A stretch of 38,009 nucleotides of DNA, taken from positions 1 through 38,009 of the forward strand of contig JBEEOW010000035.1 of NCBI GenBank assembly GCA_041191405.1, given 5' to 3'. Numbering within the stretch: position 1 is the first letter of the stretch; each line of letters begins with the position of its first letter. Source of the stretch: JBEEOW01 sp041191405 (lineage in GTDB: Bacteria > Bacteroidota > Bacteroidia > Cytophagales > UBA9547). The position numbers and the translations under genes were made by a program. Positions 25,101 through 32,416 of this stretch are shown one piece after another. The notes beneath the pieces were generated by a model. That model was not told where the DNA came from and ran no database searches. It worked only from the letters and a program-made list of their open reading frames with translations.

Positions 25101-26637
25101 GAGATAGTACCAAATTAGAATCCTTAATATCTATATGTCCATTAAAAAACTTATCAGCAAACTGAGCATTTGTATTTATATTTTTGTAACTATAATTATT
25201 AATACCAATTTGCGATATTTTAGCATTCAAGTCAACTTTGGCAGTTTCCAAACTAAATCCAATACCTTCAATATCTCCATCCATATCTACAGTACCAAAA
25301 GCTGGTCTTTGAAAAAGTGTTTTTAAATCAAGTTTTTCAGTTTTAACAGACCCTTTATAAGTTGATTTATCTTGATTTTCATTAATTTTTAAGTTAACAT
25401 CAGAAATTACATTTCCAACATTGGTTTCAAAATTCCCATCTGCAACAAAATCAAGTGGGAAACCAACAAAATTTCCACTTGCCTTTAACTTACCAATTCT
25501 TTCAATAAATTCAAATGCAGTTTTATTAGAAACATATTGTTTAAAATCACTTGCATCTAAGTTAGCTTTACTAATATTTGCTTCAATAAAAGTTTCAAAA
25601 AAATCCGGTAAACCATTAAAAGCTACATTACCTTTAATTTGAGATTTTTTACCAAATTTCAAATCCATGTTTTTTACTGAAAAACTAGTAACATGACCTT
25701 TAGCTTCACAGTTTAAAATCCAGGTTTCATTATAAGGTTTTAATGCGGGGGCAAAATAGGCTAAATCTTTAGATGAGACTTTAGTATCTATTAAATTTGT
25801 ATAAAAATTTACTTTGTTAAAAAAATCATTCGACATGTCATTTACTGAATTAAATGTAAATGCTAATGTATCTTTTACTGAACTCGAACCTACTTTGGCT
25901 TTAATTTTACCAAATTCCATTGTATGAGAAGTTAATCTCATTTTCGTATCAATTTGATGTACAGGAATTAATGTTTTAATTTCTCTACATTTCAATCCTT
26001 TTACATTAATTTCAAAAGTATCAGACGCAATTTTAAAATCTGAAATTTTTGCGTAAACACTATCAAATCCAAAATGTCGATGATCAAATCCGTCAATTAA
26101 AGGAAACCTCTCGTCTTGAGCTGAAAAATATGAATTTCTTAATTCTACAGTTTCAATTGTAAAACCAGGAGCCTTACCTTTAGACTTATTTTTAGCCATT
26201 TTAGAAACCAAAGCATCAATAAACTGATTGATATTAAAAGTATTAGCATATCTATGATTTACCAATTTAACTGAAGCTTTATCCAAAGTTACATTTTCAA
26301 TTTCAATTGTATTATTTATAAAAATGGAAAACAGTTTATAATCAACATCAATTTTTTCTACAGAAATCATTCTGTTCCCCTGCATATCTTTAATTACAAC
26401 CTCATCTAAAACTATTTCATCTAACCAGCTAATATGAATATTTTTAATTTGAACAGGAAAGTTTAACTCTTCTGATATTAAACGAGTTACCCTGTGTAAA
26501 GCATAATTTTGAATTAATGGAGAAACTAAAGCAATAACAATAGCAAAAATGAGCAAAAAAGTAAATGCAGACATACTAACCGTAGTTCGTACGAAAGTTT
26601 TCTTGATGAATACCCAAATATTGTGTTTATTTGTCAT
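22168..26637 (-). CDS. tamB: Translocation and assembly module TamB-like protein (DUF490)
   Basis: 1489 aa from the ATG at 26637. One N-terminal membrane anchor (about residues 21-43) is followed by an AsmA-like start (VQIKNIHISWLDEIVLDEVVIKD) and a long beta-rich periplasmic body. The C-terminal DUF490 region is recognised by RKGTDVYIPLSW, DITPDADCSIILD, GKLKLEIDTKGDFKMYGNYSFTEGKYHF, and a tail with LLMLRQFWPEQSSGG and LSNQLNNWISQVDPNF. TamB-type proteins bridge the envelope and support outer-membrane protein assembly or lipid transport. The open frame continues 23 codons further, but that would run into tsaD (start 26651), so the ATG 13 bp from tsaD is preferred. Confidence 0.92.
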   Translation of the reverse strand: MTNKHNIWVFIKKTFVRTTVSMSAFTFLLIFAIVIALVSPLIQNYALHRVTRLISEELNFPVQIKNIHISWLDEIVLDEVVIKDMQGNRMISVEKIDVDYKLFSIFINNTIEIENVTLDKASVKLVNHRYANTFNINQFIDALVSKMAKNKSKGKAPGFTIETVELRNSYFSAQDERFPLIDGFDHRHFGFDSVYAKISDFKIASDTFEINVKGLKCREIKTLIPVHQIDTKMRLTSHTMEFGKIKAKVGSSSVKDTLAFTFNSVNDMSNDFFNKVNFYTNLIDTKVSSKDLAYFAPALKPYNETWILNCEAKGHVTSFSVKNMDLKFGKKSQIKGNVAFNGLPDFFETFIEANISKANLDASDFKQYVSNKTAFEFIERIGKLKASGNFVGFPLDFVADGNFETNVGNVISDVNLKINENQDKSTYKGSVKTEKLDLKTLFQRPAFGTVDMDGDIEGIGFSLETAKVDLNAKISQIGINNYSYKNINTNAQFADKFFNGHIDIKDSNLVLSLDGEVDMQNNHDSIGVTGVIEKMDLNKLKIANLDLQLSSTIDLKIKGLKIDKMVGTANFLQTKVTYNNKSLSIDTLDLNSFKYGDQRSFVLVSEIMDLSAIGDFEFTQLVDDAQMFVKEYKLYFQHNDKNTQAYYKQKLKQHHNHYKVAYDLTLKKFNPFLSLILPGAYVSPNTNLRGNLANGEKSSFSVDGKIDKFGFKSVEFRDAFLDFSTSKSSDSTKVLAVGNFTANQQLLDGKPLIKDGVFQGYWVDNVINLKSSFSHATYPNHADLEGAITFIPNEMQLYLKRMDLTALDKFWQLQTESMIHFKGDDIIFDGLTLTNEAQFLSVVGEYSDNSNKAINFNIRNFNVNSLTSLTQGNYSGIANADLSIKKLKTGFQLQSNLDITDLIIENIKVGHIKGWSAWNNLTQKVNLDLDLQRDNFQVATIFGDYDPFNPEQALNLTIELNKTSLKLLETFLGEYVSNMQGEVTGAFSLKGALKKVDINGSAFVHLGGFKIKYLNTFYQFSDNVSITNNKIFVNRTKLIDENNNVAIVSGGLEHNYFTDFKINLNGDLNNFTVFDIYKNPDALYYGKSIVDGDMSIKGTFDDVYISGNFTSRKGTDVYIPLSWINYLQQKEFIKFTSKSQKQLLKEQGERPKVNLSGIKLNLNLDITPDADCSIILDAATGDVITGKGIGKLKLEIDTKGDFKMYGNYSFTEGKYHFTFLTVVSKIFEIRPGSNINWSGDAYAGIADISVYHLQNISLSTLSTNSDDSVKLKAAQPVYVNLNLKGEIMKPNITLGIDIKNPPYLDISLLEFKNKIQTNEQELNKQVFALLMLRQFWPEQSSGGGYASSATGKTLTELLSNQLNNWISQVDPNFQIDINLSGFSATDLNALKLKLQYQFGDKLRFSSDGARSNALGQYNTQSLLGDLTLEYQVTNSGNLSVKAFTKSNQSTLIGGGTSVNSTQQGGVSLLHSKSFDNLDELIKRKSKALQ

Positions 26638-26650
26638 TAAAAATAAATAA

Positions 26651-27655
26651 ATGAAAGGTACAATTTTAGCCATCGAGTCATCATGTGATGAAACATCTGC
26701 AGCCATTGTTCAACACGGCAAAATCCTTGCCAATATTGTTGCAACGCAGCACATTCATGAACTTTATGGTGGTGTTGTGCCTGAATTAGCTTCAAGAGCT
26801 CACATGCAAAACATTGTTTTAACTGTTGATGCTGCTCTTAATAAAGCAAATATAAGCAAAAAAGATTTAAATGCCATCGCTTTTACGCAAGGTCCTGGAT
26901 TATTAGGTGCATTAGTTGTAGGTGGCTCATTTGCAAAGGGTTTGGCTATGGGGTTAAACATTCCTTTGATAGGTGTTCACCACATGAAAGCACATATTTT
27001 GGCACATTTTATTGGTGATAAAAAACCCGAATTCCCATTTTTATGCCTAACTGTGAGTGGAGGACACACCCAAATTGTCCTCGTAAAAAATTATTTAGAT
27101 ATGGAAGTGTTGGGGCAAACTCAAGACGATGCAGTTGGTGAAGCTTTTGATAAATCTGCAAAACTACTAGGACTTGGTTACCCAGGTGGACCAAAACTTG
27201 ACAAACTTGCCCAACTAGGTAATCCTGATAGATTTCAATTTCCAGCCATTGACACACCGGGTTTAAATTATTCTTTTAGTGGATTTAAAACTGCTATTTT
27301 ATATTTTATTCAAAAAGAAACTAAAAATAACCCCAATTTTTTACAAGAAAATTTAAATGATATTTGTGCTTCTATTCAAAGTAGTATTATAGAAATCTTG
27401 TTGAAAAAATTAAGGAGAGCAAGTAGAGAAACTGGTGTAAAACACATTGCAATAGCTGGTGGTGTTTCGGCAAATTCAGGATTAAGAAAACAACTACAAT
27501 CAGAAGCTGAAAAATGGAGATGGAAAGTATATGTACCTGAATTTGAATATTGTACAGATAATGCTGCAATGATTGCTATGGCTGCATTCTACCAATTCCT
27601 TGAAAATGATTTCTTAAATATTAACTGTGGACCAAAACCTAGAATGGAATTTTAG
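26651..27655 (+). CDS. tsaD: tRNA N6-adenosine threonylcarbamoyltransferase
   Basis: 334 aa, normal length. TsaD, with TsaB and TsaE, transfers threonylcarbamoyl to A37 of ANN-decoding tRNAs. Diagnostic features are ILAIESSCDETSAAIV at the N-terminus, ELASRAHMQNI, GPGLLGALVVGG, and GVHHMKAHILAH with metal-binding H111 and H115. The ATP site shows SGGHTQIVLV, GGPKLDKLA, SFSGFKTA and AGGVSANSGLR. The start is well supported because the family begins directly at this motif. It is divergent from tamB with only 13 bp between start codons, so at least one promoter must lie inside the neighbour's coding sequence. Confidence 0.98.
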   Translation: MKGTILAIESSCDETSAAIVQHGKILANIVATQHIHELYGGVVPELASRAHMQNIVLTVDAALNKANISKKDLNAIAFTQGPGLLGALVVGGSFAKGLAMGLNIPLIGVHHMKAHILAHFIGDKKPEFPFLCLTVSGGHTQIVLVKNYLDMEVLGQTQDDAVGEAFDKSAKLLGLGYPGGPKLDKLAQLGNPDRFQFPAIDTPGLNYSFSGFKTAILYFIQKETKNNPNFLQENLNDICASIQSSIIEILLKKLRRASRETGVKHIAIAGGVSANSGLRKQLQSEAEKWRWKVYVPEFEYCTDNAAMIAMAAFYQFLENDFLNINCGPKPRMEF

Positions 27656-27660
27656 TGAGT

Positions 27661-27744
27661 TAGTTTTCAGTGGTCAGTTTTCAGTAATCAGTCAAATTTT
27701 TAATTTTAAAAAACTAATAACTGATTACTGAAAACCGAAAACTA
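27661..27744. terminator. Repeat-derived inverted repeat between convergent genes
   Basis: The core stem GTTTTCAGTAATCAG (27677-27691) pairs perfectly with CTGATTACTGAAAAC (27721-27735). Outer copies of AGTTTTC extend both sides (27662-27668 and 27738-27744), with about 7 extra bases on the left side. Direct copies of the word AGTTTTCAG are visible in the left arm. It starts 5 bp after the tsaD stop and contains the stop of the glycine-rich lipoprotein gene. Likely a bidirectional 3'-end structure. Confidence 0.7.
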
Positions 27745-29055
27745 AAACACCCATTCAAACCTTCCTTTATATCCAGCTTTCCCTTGTTGTCCATCGTATC
27801 CTGAACTACCAGACCTGCCAGTAAAAAGTCTATTCCACACACTTCCATTATACTTAGCACCACCTCTCCCACTTCGACCTCCCACACCGGGGGCTCCAGC
27901 ATTGCCTCCCTCGTTGTAATACACTAAATTAGATGAAAATTTCTTTGAAACTAAATCACTTTTGATATAAATATTACCACCCATACCTCCGTAACCTGCA
28001 CCTCCGCCAGAACCACCATTGCCACCATATCCTGGCTCTGAAGTTGAAGTACCATCATATCCTGCTCCACCTTTGCCACCAGTTCCACCGTTACCACCAT
28101 TTCCGCCATTTGCATGAATTATTAATTTAGCACCTTTGCTAATATTTAGCCACTTAACTAGCTTATTTCTTTGTTTGCTTGTTTCCAATACAACTCTCCA
28201 AATTGTATCCTTTTCAATAAAATAAGATTTAATTTCAACGTTTACATTTTCACCATCTTCCCCGTTTTGTCCATTTTGACCATATCTCCCATCAGTACCA
28301 TTTACCCTACGTTCATCACCATAATCACCATCACTGCCACTTTCTCCATGAGCACCATTATTTCCATTTGCAAATAATATAAAACTCTCATTATAAGATA
28401 TTACTTGTTCTAAATTAGATTTAATATTTGGATTAGAATTTATGGTAGCAACTACATAAATTGATTTAAAAATTGAATCTTGAGTTAAACTTCTCCAACT
28501 AAATTCATTGTTATGATATTGTACTTGTTGCGAATAAAAACTTAATTCATTAAACAATTGTGGAGCAGTGTTTGAACTAATTTTTTTCCCACTTGAAAAC
28601 TCAAAATTGCAAATCAAATTTGGTTTTTGATTGAATGAAATAGGATAATTTGGTTTAACTAAATCAATTTTAACAATTTTAGGAATAAGTATTGAAACCG
28701 AATCTTTAATAGCTGGATTATCAATACTCCTTAAAACAACTTTAACTGAATCTCCTTTCATTACATTTCTATCAAAAAATACTTCTCCATTTTTAAAAGT
28801 TCCGTTTTGAACTGATACATTAAAATTTTTCAATGATAAAAAACCTTCTAAACCTTCTGTTTTCCTAACAGTACCCGAATTTTTGGTCAACATAGCGTCA
28901 ATTTTAAAACTATTATTAAGTTCTAAATTAGAAACAACACCTGGAACAGCTTTTACATTTATTACCGCACTTAAGGGTAAGGATTTATCTATTTTACATG
29001 AAAATAATTCAAGGGCCAAAATAGAAATAATTGAAAGTCTAAATAATTTGTTCAT
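27742..29055 (-). CDS. Glycine-rich lipoprotein with collagen-like and GGN/GGx stretches
   Basis: 437 aa. A lipoprotein signal peptide ends at FSC with C20. Residues 25-225 are beta-rich and Ig-like in character (LPLSAVINVKAVPGVVSNLEL, VKVVLRSIDNPAIKDSVSI). Three glycine-rich blocks follow: 231-270 (G-x-y triplets such as NGTDGRYGQNGQNGEDGEN), 316-361 (GGNGGNGGTGGKGG type) and 383-431 (GAPGVGGRSGRGGA type), separated by short beta segments. No family is recognised with confidence. It is likely anchored in the outer membrane with a flexible or polyproline-II-like glycine-rich domain. It is a single gene convergent with tsaD; its stop lies in the shared inverted repeat. Confidence 0.8.
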   Translation of the reverse strand: MNKLFRLSIISILALELFSCKIDKSLPLSAVINVKAVPGVVSNLELNNSFKIDAMLTKNSGTVRKTEGLEGFLSLKNFNVSVQNGTFKNGEVFFDRNVMKGDSVKVVLRSIDNPAIKDSVSILIPKIVKIDLVKPNYPISFNQKPNLICNFEFSSGKKISSNTAPQLFNELSFYSQQVQYHNNEFSWRSLTQDSIFKSIYVVATINSNPNIKSNLEQVISYNESFILFANGNNGAHGESGSDGDYGDERRVNGTDGRYGQNGQNGEDGENVNVEIKSYFIEKDTIWRVVLETSKQRNKLVKWLNISKGAKLIIHANGGNGGNGGTGGKGGAGYDGTSTSEPGYGGNGGSGGGAGYGGMGGNIYIKSDLVSKKFSSNLVYYNEGGNAGAPGVGGRSGRGGAKYNGSVWNRLFTGRSGSSGYDGQQGKAGYKGRFEWVF

Positions 29056-29156
29056 AACCTAATTTTTTAATTCAGACTTGACACTATAATAATTGTGCCA
29101 AAAATAATTTAAAGCAAATAAAAAATAAATTAAAACCTCATTTAGTAAATCTAAAA

Positions 29157-30095
29157 TTAATGAATTGAAACTACATTTCTTTTACTTTCACTTTTCATTT
29201 TTGCAGGAATGTTTTCTTTGATACTCAAAACCAAAGCATCAATTATATTTTTTTTGTAATAATCTCTATGGGTAACTAAACTCACTTCTCGAACAGGTTG
29301 GGGATCTGAAAAATAACGAACTCTATCCATTTGATTTTCAGATACACTCCAAATAGCTAATTCTGGTAAAATCGTTAATCCTTCACCTAATTCAACCATT
29401 TGCATCAAGGTTTGCAAACTACCTGAAGCATACTCAACTTGTCTATTTTGTACACTATAATTTACATGAGAACAAATATTAAGCACCTGATTTCTAAAAC
29501 AATGACCTTCTTTTAATACCCATACATTTGCTACATTTAAATCACTAGCTTCAATATTTTTCTTTGCTAACAAAGGGTTTTCGGGAGATAAATATGTTAC
29601 AAAAGGTTCATAAAACAATATGGTTTCTTTTAACAATTTTTCTTCAAGTGGAGTAACCAATAAACCACAATCAATTGTTTCATTTTTTAAACTCTTAATT
29701 ATCTCATCAGTGGTTAATTCATTGATTATTAACTTTACTTTTGGGTATAAACCACAAAAATGATTTACAAAAAGCGGTAATAAATACGGAGCCAATGTTG
29801 GAATAATACCTAATTTTAACACACCAGCAACTTCTCCTTTTTTATCAGCAATTATATCTTTAATAGTTGATGTTTGTTGAATAATATTTCTAGCAATGGC
29901 AATTACTTCTTTCCCAACTTCTGTGGCAATTACAGGTTGCTTACTTCTGTCCAATAATTTCACCCCCAAACTCTCTTCTAACTTTTGAATTTGCATACTC
30001 AAAGTTGGTTGAGTAACAAAACAATGTTCGGCAGCAACCACAAAACTACCGTAAGTATGCACAGCAATCAGATATTCAAGTTGAGAAATAGTCAT
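29157..30095 (-). CDS. oxyR: Peroxide-sensing LysR-family regulator OxyR
   Basis: 312 aa. An N-terminal LysR helix-turn-helix (about 3-60; LEYLIAVHTYGSFVVAAEHCFVTQPTLSMQIQKLEESLG) precedes a LysR substrate-binding fold. The redox motif EGHCFRNQVLNIC places cysteines at exactly 199 and 208, the positions and spacing of the E. coli OxyR disulfide switch, which strongly supports peroxide sensing. Targets are expected to include catalase, Dps and alkyl hydroperoxide reductase genes, none of which are here. It is divergent from dnaA across 168 bp. The -7-like TATATTTG (30113-30120) supports this start. Confidence 0.95.
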   Translation of the reverse strand: MTISQLEYLIAVHTYGSFVVAAEHCFVTQPTLSMQIQKLEESLGVKLLDRSKQPVIATEVGKEVIAIARNIIQQTSTIKDIIADKKGEVAGVLKLGIIPTLAPYLLPLFVNHFCGLYPKVKLIINELTTDEIIKSLKNETIDCGLLVTPLEEKLLKETILFYEPFVTYLSPENPLLAKKNIEASDLNVANVWVLKEGHCFRNQVLNICSHVNYSVQNRQVEYASGSLQTLMQMVELGEGLTILPELAIWSVSENQMDRVRYFSDPQPVREVSLVTHRDYYKKNIIDALVLSIKENIPAKMKSESKRNVVSIH

Positions 30096-30112
30096 AAATT
30101 AACACTTTGACA

Positions 30113-30120
30113 CAAATATA
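30113..30120 (-). promoter_or_regulatory. Candidate -7 element of oxyR
   Basis: The minus strand reads TATATTTG, a perfect TAnnTTTG match 17 bp upstream of the oxyR ATG. A TTG at 30143-30145 lies 22 bp further upstream and could be the -33 element. Confidence 0.55.
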
Positions 30121-30214
30121 AATTTAAAAGTGAGAAATTTTTCAATATTTATTTTGCTAAATTAACACAAAGGGGTTTACTATATGAGTTTTTTTTTACA
30201 ACTTTGTTTCCCTT

Positions 30215-30235
30215 GATGTAAAATTGATTTACATC
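30215..30235. promoter_or_regulatory. Perfect 8-bp-arm palindrome upstream of dnaA
   Basis: GATGTAAA (30215-30222), a 5-bp spacer, and TTTACATC (30228-30235) form a perfect dyad ending 28 bp before the dnaA start. It could be an operator or a 5'-leader hairpin. It does not match the DnaA box TTATCCACA, and I saw no DnaA-box cluster in the oxyR-dnaA gap. Confidence 0.55.
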
Positions 30236-30263
30236 GAAATTAAATACAACAAATAAAATCACT

Positions 30264-31688
30264 TTGAGCGAAATTAATCACGATACTGTCTGGAATAAGT
30301 GCATTGAAAGTATTAGGCAAACGGTTGGAGACCAAAGCTTTAAAACTTGGTTTGAACCTATTAAGCCTATATCTCTTCGTGATTTTGAGTTAACTATCTC
30401 AGTTCCATCGCAATATTTTTATGAGTACCTCGAAGAACATTTTTTAAATGTATTAAGAAAAGTAATTCACGAACAATTAGGTCCGTTTGGTAAATTAAAA
30501 TACCAAATTTTAATGGATAAAGGTACATCTGAAAGAGCACCTTTTGTACTAACTTTAACAAGTGTAAAATCGCCTAATCGTCAAGAAAATACACGCCAAC
30601 AACCAGAATTTGGTACAGGAGAAAACAGTGTTTTCGAGAAAAACTACTTTGATACTCGCCTTGATAGTGCCTATTCATTTGAATCATATATTGAAGGAGA
30701 TTGTAATAGATTAGCACGTTCGGCAGGTATTGCTGTTGCCGCAAAACCTGGAACTACTTCATTTAATCCACTATTAATTTACGGTAGCACAGGTTTAGGG
30801 AAAACTCATCTTGCACAAGCTATTGGTAACCATGTACTTGAAAACATGGATGGTCAAAATGTGATGTATGTTACTTCTGAAAAATTTGCAAATCAATTTA
30901 TAGATGCAACAAGAAATAACAACATTCAACAATTTGCGAACCACTATTCGCAAGCTGATGTATTGATAATTGATGATGTTCAATTTTTTGGAGGAAAAGA
31001 AAAAACGCAAGAAATTTTCTTCCAAATATTTAATCATCTTCAACAACACAAAAAACAAATTGTACTTACGAGTGATGTAGCTCCGAAAGATATTAAAGGT
31101 TTACAAGAACGATTATTGAGTAGATTCAAATGGGGATTAAGTGCTGATATTCAGTCGCCTGATTTTGAAACTAAGGTTGCCATTGTAAAAAACAAAATGG
31201 AATCAAATGGTATAATTATACCAGATAACGTAATTGAATACATCTCTCATAGTGTTGAAACCAACATTCGTGAGTTAGAAGGTGTGTTGATACGTTTGAT
31301 TGCCAATGCTACATTAATCAGAAAAGAAATTGATTTAGAGTTAGCAAAACAAACGCTACAAAGTATTATTCAAACTATTGATACAGAGGTTGGAATTGAT
31401 TTTATCCAAAAAACGGTAGCTGAATATTTCAATATTTCTATCAATGATATTAAAGGCAAAAGTAGAAAACAAGAAATAGTGTTACCTCGTCAAATTGCCA
31501 TGTATTTTGCAAAAGAGTTAACCACTAATTCACTAAAAAATATTGGTTTTAACTTTGGTGGACGTGACCACAGTACTGTAATTCATGCAATTAGTAGCAT
31601 TAACGAACAAGTAGAATCTGACAAAAAAGTAAAAGCCCACGTTGACGAACTAAAACGTAAACTTAAAGTGGACGAAGTAAGAAATTAA
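30264..31688 (+). CDS. dnaA: Chromosomal replication initiator DnaA
   Basis: 474 aa. Domain I (1-80; DTVWNKCIESIRQTVGDQSFKTWFEPIKP) is followed by a variable linker, then domain III, an AAA+ module with Walker A GSTGLGKT (174-181), Walker B VLIIDDVQF (233-241) and the arginine-finger helix LLSRFKWGL. Domain IV is the DNA-binding part with KGKSRKQEIVLPRQIAMYF and signature FGGRDHSTVIHA. DnaA-ATP binds oriC to open the origin. The start is TTG at 30264, supported because MSEINHDTVWNKC is the expected N-terminus and no ATG is nearby. dnaN and recF do not follow; slyD is convergent beyond a strong terminator. Confidence 0.98.
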   Translation: MSEINHDTVWNKCIESIRQTVGDQSFKTWFEPIKPISLRDFELTISVPSQYFYEYLEEHFLNVLRKVIHEQLGPFGKLKYQILMDKGTSERAPFVLTLTSVKSPNRQENTRQQPEFGTGENSVFEKNYFDTRLDSAYSFESYIEGDCNRLARSAGIAVAAKPGTTSFNPLLIYGSTGLGKTHLAQAIGNHVLENMDGQNVMYVTSEKFANQFIDATRNNNIQQFANHYSQADVLIIDDVQFFGGKEKTQEIFFQIFNHLQQHKKQIVLTSDVAPKDIKGLQERLLSRFKWGLSADIQSPDFETKVAIVKNKMESNGIIIPDNVIEYISHSVETNIRELEGVLIRLIANATLIRKEIDLELAKQTLQSIIQTIDTEVGIDFIQKTVAEYFNISINDIKGKSRKQEIVLPRQIAMYFAKELTTNSLKNIGFNFGGRDHSTVIHAISSINEQVESDKKVKAHVDELKRKLKVDEVRN

Positions 31689-31715
31689 TACAATATTTAC
31701 TATAAATTATTTACC

Positions 31716-31751
31716 AAAAAAGGCTTCAATTGAGAAATTGAAGCCTTTTTT
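31716..31751. terminator. Bidirectional terminator between dnaA and slyD
   Basis: A perfect 16-bp stem: AAAAAAGGCTTCAATT (31716-31731), loop GAGA, then the complementary arm to 31751. The A-run and T-run flanks serve both convergent genes. Confidence 0.92.
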
Positions 31752-31776
31752 GTAATAATCTTAAGTCAAAAATCAA

Positions 31777-32277
31777 TTAATGATGATGACCACCTTCTCC
31801 ATGAACATGTCCGTGAGCAATTTCTTCTGCACTTGCATCTCTAACAGCTTCAACTGTACCTTTGAAGAATAAATCATATCCTGCTAATGGGTGATTTAAA
31901 TCTACAACCACATTATCTTCAGCAATTTCGATAATTGTACCAATAGCTTCGTCGCCTTCGCTATCGGTTAAAGGTACTCTGTTTCCTTCAACTAAAACAT
32001 CTTCGCTACCTTCAAACGCTTTACGTGGTATATCAATTACTGCACTTTCGTCATAATCTCCATAAGCATCATCAAAACCAATAGTGAAATCAAATGCATC
32101 ACCAGTAGCTTTATCTGCTAATAATTCTTCAAATTTTTCTGGTAATCCACTACCTCCAAATAAGAATAAGAATGGTTGTTCAGCTGTAGCTTTTTCAACT
32201 AAAACTCTGCCATCATTTTCGTGGTCAATAAAAAGCTCAAAAGCTAGACTTACAACTTTGTTGTTATCGATTTTCAT
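31777..32277 (-). CDS. slyD: SlyD-like FKBP-type peptidyl-prolyl isomerase with His-rich tail
   Basis: 166 aa. An FKBP domain interrupted by an insert-in-flap (IF) domain is indicated by FLFGGSGLPEKFEELLADKATGDAFDFTIGFDDAYGDYDES and VVDLNHPLAGYDLFFKGTVEAV. SlyD proteins catalyse prolyl isomerisation and act as cytosolic chaperones, and many bind Ni2+ through a C-terminal tail. Here residues 154-166 (AHGHVHGEGGHHH region) contain six histidines, consistent with metal binding, but fewer than the long Cys/His tail of E. coli SlyD. It is a single gene between two terminators. Confidence 0.92.
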   Translation of the reverse strand: MKIDNNKVVSLAFELFIDHENDGRVLVEKATAEQPFLFLFGGSGLPEKFEELLADKATGDAFDFTIGFDDAYGDYDESAVIDIPRKAFEGSEDVLVEGNRVPLTDSEGDEAIGTIIEIAEDNVVVDLNHPLAGYDLFFKGTVEAVRDASAEEIAHGHVHGEGGHHH

Positions 32278-32333
32278 AATTTTGTGTGATAAATACGGGG
32301 TTGAAGGTAGTTATTATCATTATAATTTCAATA

Positions 32334-32361
32334 AAAAAGCCTAGATATTTCTAGGCTTTTT
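32334..32361 (-). terminator. Terminator of the SMP-30-like gene
   Basis: AAAAAGCCTAGA (32334-32345) and TCTAGGCTTTTT (32350-32361) form a perfect 12-bp stem with a TATT loop, past the stop of the gene ending at 32417. It separates that gene from slyD. Confidence 0.88.
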
Positions 32362-32416
32362 AAAAATTTAATTGTTTTGTTTTACTGTGATAATGATTTA
32401 TTAAACAATGCTCATT

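Noticed and set aside
26638..26706. N-terminal extension of tamB into tsaD
   Set aside because: The extra 23 codons lie antisense to the strongly conserved tsaD N-terminus, and the ATG at 26637 gives a normal membrane-anchor N-terminus.
30096..30263. oriC next to dnaA
   Set aside because: No cluster of DnaA boxes could be seen, and the gap is short and shared with oxyR.
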